From assembly GCA_023457035.1 (NCBI GenBank), contig JAEWNN010000092.1:1-11667 (forward strand): 11,667 nt of DNA, written 5' to 3'. Both the position numbers and the translations under genes were made by a program. The DNA comes from Verrucomicrobiota bacterium. GTDB lineage: Bacteria; Verrucomicrobiota; Verrucomicrobiia; Opitutales; Opitutaceae. Every line of letters starts with the position of its first letter. Position 1 is the stretch's first letter. This document shows, one piece after another, positions 5,794 to 11,667 of this stretch. The notes beneath the pieces are model-generated. The model saw nothing but the letters and a program-made list of their open reading frames with translations, did no database searches and had not been told where the DNA came from.

Positions 5794-5940
5794 GGGGAGG
5801 CGGTGAGGCGTCGGCGGGTTGCCGGTGTGGGAAAAGGATGGCGACGGGAGGGGCCGCGGCCATCGGTGTTGGATGAGTGGCCGCGGGAAACGGCGACCGG
5901 GCGGGGTTCGGCATGAATGGCGGCCGGCGGCGGGCGGCCG

Positions 5941-6039
5941 GCGGTTGCCGGTGGACGGTGGGCGGGTAGCCAGTAGCCGGTGGCCGGTAGAAGGCGTTCT
6001 CCCCTTCGGGAAGAATCTCCGGCGCGCGGCGCCTCCGAG
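5941..6039 (+). repeat. GCCGGT-type tract followed by double-hairpin module
   Basis: GCGGTTGCCGGTGGACGG... to about 5990 is another GCCGGT-type tract. It is followed by a hairpin around TTCTCCCCTTCGGGAAGAA (5998-6016). Then comes the 24-base module (6016-6039) that matches the insert in vsr copy 2 at 22 of 24 bases. The rest of the 5794-6054 gap shows nothing I can call. Confidence 0.65.
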
Positions 6040-6054
6040 ATGACGGCGGGCGGC

Positions 6055-6182
6055 CGCTGCGCTCACGCGCAGCGCTACGAGGAGGGCGCGAAGCATTTCC
6101 GGGCTCCATCAGCTTCTATCCGCGGATCCAATCCCCGAGGTCCGGTTTCCTGATTCCCTGATTTCCACATTCCAGGGGTTGC
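6055..6182 (+). repeat. REP-headed repeat block, copy C
   Basis: It has a perfect REP hairpin CGCTGCGC-TCAC-GCGCAGCG-CTAC (6055-6078). Then come CATTTCCGGGCTCCATCAGC, a TATCCGCGGATCCAATCCCC variant with no CTCTGCCG palindrome, and the tail GAGGTCCGGTTTCCTGATTC...TGATTTCCACATTCCAG. Copies C and D are closer to each other than to A and B. It ends about 48 bases before engB, so the engB promoter must lie in or next to it. Confidence 0.78.
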
Positions 6183-6230
6183 TCCGCATCGGGTCTTGTG
6201 TCGGCGGCGACGGTGGGCAGTGGTTGCGGC

Positions 6231-6821
6231 ATGATCATCAAGTCCGCGGAGATCGAGGCCAGCACGCCGACCCTGAACGGGGCCCCGAAGGGTGCCTTGC
6301 CGGAGTTCGCCTTCATCGGGCGGTCGAACGTGGGCAAGTCGTCGCTGGTCAACCTGCTGGCGCAGCGGCGCGAGTTGGCGCTGGTCTCGGCCACGCCGGG
6401 CAAGACGCGGTTGCTGAACTTTTTCCGGATCAACAACGACTGGCGGATCGTCGACCTGCCCGGCTATGGTTTCGCCAAGGGCGCGAAGGGCGAGCGGGCG
6501 GATTTCAACGTGGCGGTGGCCGACTACCTCGAGCGCGGCGCAAACGTGACGTGCGTGTTCGTGCTCGTCGACGGATCGATCCCGCCCCAGCGGCTCGACC
6601 TAGAGTTCCTGCGCTGGCTGGACGGTTGCGACGTGCCGTTCGTGGTGGTCTTCACGAAGGCCGACAAGGTGGGTCGCGGGCGCTACAAACAGGTGGCCGA
6701 GCAGTTCGGCCGCGAGCTGGCGGCGGCGGGCGTGGCGATGCCGGAGCACTTCTTCGTGTCGGCCACGAAGCGCGAGGGCCGCGAGGAGCTGCTGAAGTTC
6801 ATCGAGGCGCAGCTGGGCTGA
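6231..6821 (+). CDS. engB: Ribosome biogenesis GTP-binding protein EngB (YihA/YsxC)
   Basis: A 196-residue TRAFAC GTPase needed for late assembly of the large ribosomal subunit. All G motifs are in place: G1 GRSNVGKS (30-37), the G2 region with PGKTRLLNFF (56-65), G3 DLPGYG (75-80), G4 TKAD (142-145) and G5 SATK (177-180). GRSNVGKSSL and PGKT.....F are diagnostic of EngB rather than Era, Der or Obg. Length fits the family. ATG 6231 is chosen over the GTG at 6198 because MIIKSAEIEAS fits the normal EngB N-terminus and the earlier codons translate the repeat edge. The residue before G5 and the C-terminal helix (REELLKFIEAQL) are normal, so the protein should be functional. It is probably a single gene; the repeat block C just upstream and the composite repeat downstream isolate it. 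Confidence 0.95.
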   Translation: MIIKSAEIEASTPTLNGAPKGALPEFAFIGRSNVGKSSLVNLLAQRRELALVSATPGKTRLLNFFRINNDWRIVDLPGYGFAKGAKGERADFNVAVADYLERGANVTCVFVLVDGSIPPQRLDLEFLRWLDGCDVPFVVVFTKADKVGRGRYKQVAEQFGRELAAAGVAMPEHFFVSATKREGREELLKFIEAQLG

Positions 6822-6837
6822 GCGGCGTCGGAGAAGG

Positions 6838-7100
6838 GAATGTGGGAATCAGGAAAACAGGAACGGAGAAACCCAAGCGGGCGCGGCGATCGGCCACGCG
6901 ATCCCGGCAGGATTCACCACGGAGGACACAGAGCTCACAGAGCGGGAACGAGTGGGACTGGAATTCTTCCTCTGTGCTCTCGGTGCACTCTGTGGTTCAC
7001 ATCCGTTGTCAGCGTCGATCAGCGGTTCCACTCTCCGTGGCTTGGCCCGGCTTCCTGAGTTCGTGAGTTCCAGGTTCTCCGTGTCCGGATTCCGGAGTGT
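6838..7100. repeat. Composite repeat: inverted tail, CACCACGGAG element, direct tail
   Basis: At 6838-6872 lies an inverted copy of the repeat-block tail (TGTGGGAATCAGGAAAACAG against CTGATTCCCTGATTTCCACA of copy C). The second CACCACGGAG...CTCTGTGGTTCAC element follows at 6909-7000. A direct tail without a REP head comes next at about 7008-7096 (ATCAGCGGTTCCACTCTCCG, CTGAGTTCGTGAGTTCCAGG, TGTCCGGATTCCGGA). The outer parts are in opposite orientation, so the whole unit could fold back on itself. No gene is seen in 6822-7346. Confidence 0.65.
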
Positions 7101-7115
7101 TGTGAACCACTGATG

Positions 7116-7201
7116 GGCTTCGCCAAGGGGCGAAGCCTCCAAGGTGTCCTGCAGCTGATCGCCGCAGGGGCGGTGGGTGCCGGCGCCCGCTGATCGCGGG
7201 C
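7116..7201. repeat. Cluster of three small hairpins before REP copy D
   Basis: GGCTTCGCC-AAGG-GGCGAAGCC (7116-7137) is a perfect 9-bp stem. CCTGC...GCAGG (7148-7168) is a 5-bp stem. GCCCGC-TGATC-GCGGGC (7185-7201) is a perfect 6-bp stem and runs straight into REP copy D. CTGATCGC occurs in both of the last two. There is no T-run after the first stem, so it is not a standard terminator for engB. Confidence 0.55.
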
Positions 7202-7204
7202 GGT

Positions 7205-7335
7205 CGCTGCGCTCACGCGCAGCGCTACGAGGAAAGCGCAGGGTCTTTCGGGTCCCATCAGCGTCTATCAGCGGATATCAGCGGTTCCATTCTCCGAGGT
7301 CCGGTTTCCGGATTCCCTGATTTCCACATATCCAG
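7205..7335 (+). repeat. REP-headed repeat block, copy D
   Basis: It has a perfect REP hairpin CGCTGCGC-TCAC-GCGCAGCG-CTAC (7205-7228), then TCTTTCGGGTCCCATCAGCG. Next is a TCTATCAGCGGATATCAGCG stretch with the word ATCAGCG repeated, then the tail CCGAGGTCCGGTTTCCGGAT...CTGATTTCCACATATCCAG. It lies 12 bases past the 3' end of the DUF748 gene. Confidence 0.78.
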
Positions 7336-7346
7336 CCGGTCGTTCC

Positions 7347-10300
7347 TCACTGGAGGTTGAAGACGACGCGCGGGACGGTCGTGGCGCCGGCGGCGGGCGG
7401 GACCCCGGCGGGGGCGAGGAAGACGCGGGCGGCGTCGATCGAGCCCTTGGTGAGCAGGTATTCCTGGATGCGCTGGGCGCGCTGGGCGGCGAGCGCGGCG
7501 AAGGCGGAGTCGTCGGGCGCGATCGTGGCGAGCACCTGCGCGCGGAGCTCCTCGGGCGTGAGCGCGGGCGGGGTGGCGGTATCCGGTTGGCGGTTGTCGG
7601 TGGCCGGTGGGCGGTGGGCCGAGCCGGAGGCGGCGGGATGCTGGGCGCGCTCGGCGGGGGTCGGCTCGATGAAGAGGCGGCGGAAGGTGCGCACGACGAG
7701 GTTGCCGGCGTGGGGGGCGGGCGTGGCGGTGCCGGGCGCCGTGGTGGTCGAGCCAAGAGGCTGGGATGCCTCCGCCGAGGCGGCGACGGGCGGGCAGCGC
7801 TCGGCGTGGAGTTCGGCGAGGTAGCGGGCGATCTCCTCCGCGGTGGGTTGCACGGTGGCCGGATCGATGGGCTCCGCCGTGGTGGCGGCGAGCTCGCGCA
7901 GCTTGCGGGCGCGCAGGAGCGCCTCGAGCTGCGCGGCGCGCAGGCCGGCGAGGTCGAGCTCGCGTTGCGGCTGGCTGGAGATCTCGAGGCTGAGGCCGGG
8001 GCGCTCGGTGAGGGCCTTGGCGAGACCGTCGAGGCGGGCGAGCGCCTCGGGCGTGAACTCGGCGGAGCCGGAGGCGAAGTCGACGGCGCTCAGGTCGTGG
8101 CCGCCGCCGAAGAGGCCGCCGAGCAGGGCGAAGGGCGCGGTGGCGGCCTTCACGACGAGGTTGCCGAGGGTGCGCATGACCATCCGGCCGTACTTGAAGT
8201 CCGGATCGTCGAGGTTGCCGCGGATGGGCAGGTCGATGGCGATGCGGCCGTCGCGGTCGCGCAGGATGGCCAGCGCGAGCTTGAGGGGGAGTTTCACCGC
8301 CTCGGGGCTCTCGACGGTCTGGCCGAGGTAGAACTGGTCGAGCACGACGTTGTTCTCGGCGGCGAGCTCGCGGGCGGAGAGGTGGTAGGCGAGGTCGAAG
8401 CTGAGCTTGCCCTTGTCGACGGTGTAGCCGGCGAACTTGCCGGAGTACGGGGTGAAGGGCGGCAGCTCGATGCCGGTGAAGGTGATCTTCACGTCGGTGA
8501 AGGCATCGCCGGCGAGGGGGTTGATCTTGCCGCTGACCTTGAGCGGCGCGAGGCCGAGGCGGCCGGCGAGGTCGACCTCGGCGCGGGCGAGCTGCTCGGA
8601 GGAGAGGCCGGAGATGGTGCCGCCGAAATCGGTGAGCTCGGTGGTGAACGCGGGCGAGACGGAGCGGTCGGTGGCGACGAGGCGCGCGCCGGCGAGCGTG
8701 ACGCGGGCGATGGTGATTTGAGGCGAGGGGGCTGCAACCGGTGACCGGTCGGCGGTGAGCGGTGGCCGGTGGTCGGGCGCGGGGGAGGTGGGCGCGGGGA
8801 TCGCAGGCAGGGACGCCGGCGCCGCGGCTGGAGCGGGGGCGGAGGTCTTGAGGATGGAGGTGAGGTTGAGGCGCTTGTCGGGGAAGACGATCGCGTGGGC
8901 GTAGGGGGCTTTCAGGGCGATCTCCGCGATGGCGACGCCGAGGGGCTGTGTGGTCGCGCGGAGGTTGGCGAGCGCGAGGTCGGTGACACCGAAGAGCGGT
9001 TCGGCGAACTCGCCGTCGACGGCGGCGAGGGCGGAGACCCCGGCCTCGCCCTGCCAACGCAGGTCGGGGGCGCCGTCGGCGGTGAGCGCGAAGGTGACGT
9101 GGCCCTTGGCGCGGACGGCGCCGCCGGTGAGGCGGAGGTCGGCGAAGGGCGCGAGGTAGGGATCGAGCGGGCGTAGGGCGAGATCGGCGACCTCGAGCTG
9201 GAGATCGGCGGCGAGGGGTTGCGGGGTGACGGTGCCCTCGAGCGCGATGCGGCCGGCGCCGCCCCAGCGCAGGGAGGTGGCGAGGGCGACGGGCTGGTCG
9301 AGGCGGGTGCTGGCGCCGGTGAGCTTGAGGGCGAGCTGGTCGATCACGAGCTCGACCGGGCGCGGGTTGGTGAGGTCGTGGAGGCGGAGGGTGGCGTCGG
9401 CGAGTTCAAGCGTGCCGAGGGTGGCGGACCAACCGGCGACGGTGCCGCCGGTGGCCGGTGGCCGGTGGTCGGGCGCGGGTGCGGGTGCGGTTTCTGCAGG
9501 CAGGGACGCTTGCGCCACGGCCGGGGCGAGCAGGCTGAGCCAGTCGAGGGTGCCGTCGGCGCGGCGGGTGGCGGAGAGGTCGACGCCGCGGACGAGGATG
9601 GTGGCGATGGAGGCCTGCTGTTTGGCGGAGTCGGCGGCGAGGCCGGAGAGTTCGACGAGGGGGATCGTGGCCAGCGGGGTGGTGGTGCCGCGGGCGGCGA
9701 GCTGGAGATCGGCGAGCGTCACGCGGCCGTTGGCGAGGCGAGCGATGGGAGCGGCGCCGGCGAGGTCGAGCTCGTAGTCGAGCTCGACGCCGAGGCGGCC
9801 GGAAAGGAGATCGAGCTGGTGGAGATCGCGGTGGAAGGCGGTGTACTTGGGCAGGTTGAGCCCGGTGATGGCGACGCGGCCGGCGGAGCCGAGGGGCGAG
9901 AAGGTGAGGCTGCCCTGCCAGGCGAAGCGTTCGCCGGCCTCGGTGGTGGCCTCGAAGGTGTAGGCGCCGGCCTCGCGCGGACGGGTGGTGAAGTTGCGCA
10001 GGGCGAAGGAGGTGGGGCCGAACCGGGTCTCGAAGGGCGCGCTGAGGGACTTGTCGGCGTAGGTGAACTCGCCCCGGGTGAGTTCGAACGTGGCGACGCG
10101 CACGGGGGGCGGGAGCGCGGGGGCGGCCGGGGCCGCGGCCGGTGTGGTCGGCGGCGGGAGCAGGTCGGCGATGTTGAGCGCGCCGGCGGCGTCGCGATAG
10201 AGACGGGCGCGGGGGTGGACGAGGTGGATCTCCTCGAAGCTCCAGGCCAGGCGGCCGAGGGAGGCGAGCGGGGAGAAGTCGACGTGGAGCTCGTCCCAGC

Positions 10301-10550
10301 CGGCGAACTCGGCGCCGTCGTGGGCGGCGACGGCGAGGCCGCGCACGGTGAGGGAGCACGTCAGCGGGTTGATGCGTACCTGTTCGATGGTGACAGGGCG
10401 CCGGAGCGCGGCCGAGGCGTGCCTGACGGCCTGTTGCCGGACGACGACCGGGGCGAGGAAGAACCCGGCGAGCGCGTAGGCGGCGAAGAGGCCGGCGAGC
10501 CAGAGGAGCAGCCGGCGGCGCCGGCGAAGGAGGGCGGGGAGCGAGCGCAT
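7347..10550 (-). CDS. DUF748/AsmA-like envelope protein with OmpA-like C-terminal region
   Basis: A 1067-residue protein. Basic residues (LLRRRRRLLLWLAGLFAAYA) and one hydrophobic segment (about 14-35) anchor it in the inner membrane, with the rest in the periplasm. Residues about 45-700 repeat beta-rich AsmA/DUF748 units (TIEQVRINPLTCSLTVRGLA; FTYADKSLSAPFETRFGPTS; KRLNLTSIL). The DUF748 signature is clear at about 733-805: NNVVLDQFYLGQTVESPEAV, LPLKLALAILRDRDGRIAID, LPIRGNLDDPDFKYG and the MRTLGNLVVKAAT.PF end. VDFASGSAEFTPEALARLDG (823-842) then opens an OmpA-like region. Such proteins are thought to form long grooves or bridges for lipid transport or envelope maintenance. Proline/alanine linkers at about 132-150, 345-371, 569-610 and 921-995 separate the parts; three carry GCCGGT repeat in frame. 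ATG 10550 is chosen because the anchor follows; the frame is open further up only as antisense-free overlap with the next gene. It follows the transglycosylase by 55 bp, likely one operon. Confidence 0.88.
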   Translation of the reverse strand: MRSLPALLRRRRRLLLWLAGLFAAYALAGFFLAPVVVRQQAVRHASAALRRPVTIEQVRINPLTCSLTVRGLAVAAHDGAEFAGWDELHVDFSPLASLGRLAWSFEEIHLVHPRARLYRDAAGALNIADLLPPPTTPAAAPAAPALPPPVRVATFELTRGEFTYADKSLSAPFETRFGPTSFALRNFTTRPREAGAYTFEATTEAGERFAWQGSLTFSPLGSAGRVAITGLNLPKYTAFHRDLHQLDLLSGRLGVELDYELDLAGAAPIARLANGRVTLADLQLAARGTTTPLATIPLVELSGLAADSAKQQASIATILVRGVDLSATRRADGTLDWLSLLAPAVAQASLPAETAPAPAPDHRPPATGGTVAGWSATLGTLELADATLRLHDLTNPRPVELVIDQLALKLTGASTRLDQPVALATSLRWGGAGRIALEGTVTPQPLAADLQLEVADLALRPLDPYLAPFADLRLTGGAVRAKGHVTFALTADGAPDLRWQGEAGVSALAAVDGEFAEPLFGVTDLALANLRATTQPLGVAIAEIALKAPYAHAIVFPDKRLNLTSILKTSAPAPAAAPASLPAIPAPTSPAPDHRPPLTADRSPVAAPSPQITIARVTLAGARLVATDRSVSPAFTTELTDFGGTISGLSSEQLARAEVDLAGRLGLAPLKVSGKINPLAGDAFTDVKITFTGIELPPFTPYSGKFAGYTVDKGKLSFDLAYHLSARELAAENNVVLDQFYLGQTVESPEAVKLPLKLALAILRDRDGRIAIDLPIRGNLDDPDFKYGRMVMRTLGNLVVKAATAPFALLGGLFGGGHDLSAVDFASGSAEFTPEALARLDGLAKALTERPGLSLEISSQPQRELDLAGLRAAQLEALLRARKLRELAATTAEPIDPATVQPTAEEIARYLAELHAERCPPVAASAEASQPLGSTTTAPGTATPAPHAGNLVVRTFRRLFIEPTPAERAQHPAASGSAHRPPATDNRQPDTATPPALTPEELRAQVLATIAPDDSAFAALAAQRAQRIQEYLLTKGSIDAARVFLAPAGVPPAAGATTVPRVVFNLQ
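7572..7625 (+). repeat. GCCGGT tract in frame inside the DUF748 gene (linker 3)
   Basis: GGTATCCGGTTGGCGGTTGT and GGTGGCCGGTGGGCGGTGGG are the same irregular units as the intergenic tracts. On the coding strand they read AHRPPATDNRQPDTA, residues about 978-992, in a linker between the OmpA-like parts. Confidence 0.7.
8730..8823 (+). repeat. GCCGGT tract plus GCAGGCAGGGACGC element in the DUF748 gene (linker 2)
   Basis: GTGACCGGTCGGCGGTGAGC and the 23 bases at 8761-8783 encode PAPDHRPPLTADRSPV (residues about 590-605). GCAGGCAGGGACGC at 8803-8816 encodes part of ASLPAI. The 23 bases at 8761-8783 are identical to 9457-9479, and the 14 bases at 8803-8816 are identical to 9496-9509, so linkers 1 and 2 carry the same composite. 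Confidence 0.72.
9438..9518 (+). repeat. GCCGGT tract plus GCAGGCAGGGACGC element in the DUF748 gene (linker 1)
   Basis: This is the partner of 8730-8823: a GGTGGCCGGTGGCCGGTGGT tract followed at 9496 by GCAGGCAGGGACGCTTGCGC. GCAGGC and GCTTGC/GCCTGC can pair as a small REP-like hairpin. On the coding strand it reads QASLPAE...PAPDHRPPATGG, residues about 348-369. Confidence 0.72.
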
Positions 10551-10605
10551 GGCGGGAAAGGAGGAGCCGGATGGTGAACCCGAAGTGGAGCGCGGCGATG
10601 CGCGG

Positions 10606-11667
10606 CTAGGGCTTGGTGGGTGCGGAGGCGAGGGTGGGCGCACCGGTGACGACGGCGAGCGGCCGGGCCGGTGTGGGCGCGGGCAGGGAGAACGGGTCGA
10701 TGTTCTCGCGGGCGGCGACGGTGGCGAGGACCTTGGGCACGTAGAAGCGGGTCTCGGCCGGGAGGCGGTCGGCGATCTCGTCGAAGCTGCGACGTCGGGC
10801 CTTGGCGAGTTCGCGGGCGATGCGGCCCTCGCCGGCGTTGTAGGCGGCGAAGGCGAGCGGCCATTCGCCGAAGCGGCCGTGCAGAAAACGCAGATACTGC
10901 GCGGCGGCCCGCGCGCTCTTCTCGGGGTGGGTGCGTTCGTCGAAGGGGAACGTGCGCAGCCCGAAGCGTTTCGCCGTGGCGGGCATGAACTGGAACAGGC
11001 CGCGCGCGCCCGCCGGGCTCTCCGCCTCGGGGTCGAAGGAGGACTCGACCTCGGCCAGCCAGATGCATTCGGGCGGGACGCCCTCGGCGCGGAAGACCTC
11101 CTTGAGCTTCGGCGCCAGCTCGGCGGCGCGCGCGGGGGGCGTGCGCTGGGCGATGCGGCGGGTCCAGGTGGGGTTGCTGGTCGCCGTGCGGTAGACACGG
11201 TCGCGCACCACCTCGAAGCGCAGGGTCGGCCGCGGGCGCACGGGCGGCGGGCGGGCGGGATCGGGCGGGGGCTGGGCGCGGAGGCGCTGCTGCTCCAGCT
11301 CCCATTGGCGATGCGAGGCTTCGACCGCCTCGGCGGCGAGGTCGAGGTAGTCCATGCGCGGGGCCAGCCAGTCGGCGTAGGGCGCACCCCAGGACTGGGT
11401 GCGCAGCCAGGCGAGCAACTGCGCGGCCTGCGGGCGCAGCGCGGCGAAGTCCTCGATGCTGCCGAGGGCGAGGGCATCGGCCACGGGCTGGAGCTGCTTC
11501 ACCAGTTGTTGGACCTGCGCGGGGGTGAGCGGCTCGAGCTCCTCGGTGTCGAAGTTCTCCTCCAACCAGGCGCGCCCCTGGTCGAGGAGGTCGTCGATGA
11601 GGGCCGCGGTGGTGTCGCTTGTGGCGGGCGGCACCGCAGGCTCCGGGTTCCGGGGGGCGGGTGGCGG
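10606..11667 (-). CDS. Lytic transglycosylase (SLT domain), N-terminus outside window
   Basis: This enzyme cuts the glycan chains of peptidoglycan to give 1,6-anhydromuramyl products in the periplasm. The SLT domain lies in the C-terminal half. The catalytic Glu is in IWLAEVESSFDPEA (Glu 197, counted from the GTG at 11634). GARGLFQFMPATAKRFGL and FAAYNAGEGRI follow, all in the family 1 (MltD/Slt-type) order, then FYVPKVLA. Upstream are a helical region with E- and Q-rich helices (about 10-120) and a proline-rich linker (122-138). No LysM repeat is visible. A GTG at 11634 could start it, but the frame stays open to base 11667 and no signal peptide has appeared, so the true start is probably beyond the edge. 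It is followed after 55 bp by the DUF748 gene on the same strand. Confidence 0.9.
   Translation of the reverse strand, partial: PPPAPRNPEPAVPPATSDTTAALIDDLLDQGRAWLEENFDTEELEPLTPAQVQQLVKQLQPVADALALGSIEDFAALRPQAAQLLAWLRTQSWGAPYADWLAPRMDYLDLAAEAVEASHRQWELEQQRLRAQPPPDPARPPPVRPRPTLRFEVVRDRVYRTATSNPTWTRRIAQRTPPARAAELAPKLKEVFRAEGVPPECIWLAEVESSFDPEAESPAGARGLFQFMPATAKRFGLRTFPFDERTHPEKSARAAAQYLRFLHGRFGEWPLAFAAYNAGEGRIARELAKARRRSFDEIADRLPAETRFYVPKVLATVAARENIDPFSLPAPTPARPLAVVTGAPTLASAPTKP

Noticed and set aside
5794..6096. N-terminal extension of the small membrane protein frame
   Set aside because: It translates GCCGGT tract and REP DNA; the conserved-looking part begins at the methionine at 5793.
6198..6230. 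Earlier GTG start for EngB
   Set aside because: It would add eleven residues from the repeat edge that do not fit the family; ATG 6231 gives the usual start.
7116..7137. Rho-independent terminator of engB
   Set aside because: The stem is strong but lacks a T-run and lies nearly 300 bases past the stop, among other hairpin repeats.
9219..10577. Long plus-strand frames (up to 452 codons) opposite the DUF748 gene
   Set aside because: Gly/Glu/Ala-rich shadow of the real minus-strand gene; no motifs.
10551..11477. N-terminal extension of the DUF748 frame over the transglycosylase gene
   Set aside because: The extension is Arg/Pro/Ser-rich nonsense overlapping a gene with a clear SLT domain; the membrane anchor begins at 10550.

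Overview
The window is GC-rich bacterial DNA. Dense short dispersed repeats fill nearly every gap between genes. Together with the gene set (a DUF748 envelope protein next to a lytic transglycosylase, EngB, a class III cyclase with one membrane segment), this suggests a Verrucomicrobiota genome of the Opitutaceae type. That assignment is inference from style and remembered relatives; there is no rRNA or other marker here to fix it.

Layout. Positions 1-165 hold the end of a cupin_5 (DUF985) protein. Positions 166-3400 look like a decayed defence island: a palindromic operator-like site and the first half of a restriction-control-type HTH regulator, cut off exactly where a convergent intact HNH endonuclease gene ends; an unrecognised acidic protein; a fragment of a Vsr-type nicking endonuclease gene; a DUF433/DUF5615 toxin-antitoxin pair whose toxin is frameshifted; and a second Vsr fragment. 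No DNA methyltransferase is visible. Both Vsr fragments are split at the same codon by repeat DNA that begins with the same 20 bases, and both end before the catalytic part.

Positions 3400-7346 carry three sound genes separated by repeats: an adenylate cyclase with a membrane segment and an uncharacterised C-terminal domain, a small membrane protein on the minus strand, and the ribosome-assembly GTPase EngB. The gaps hold four copies of a REP-like hairpin (GTAG tetranucleotide plus an 8-bp stem when read on the minus strand), each heading a roughly 130-170 bp repeat block, plus irregular GCCGGT tracts, two CACCACGGAG...TCTGTGGTT elements and a cluster of small hairpins.

Positions 7347-11667 hold a minus-strand pair, probably an operon: a lytic transglycosylase (its start lies beyond the right edge), then, 55 bp on, a 1067-residue DUF748/AsmA-like protein with an OmpA-like C-terminal region. 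Both would act in the cell envelope. The DUF748 gene carries the same GCCGGT tract in frame at three proline-rich linkers, so the repeat family that breaks the vsr genes seems tolerated as linker peptide here.
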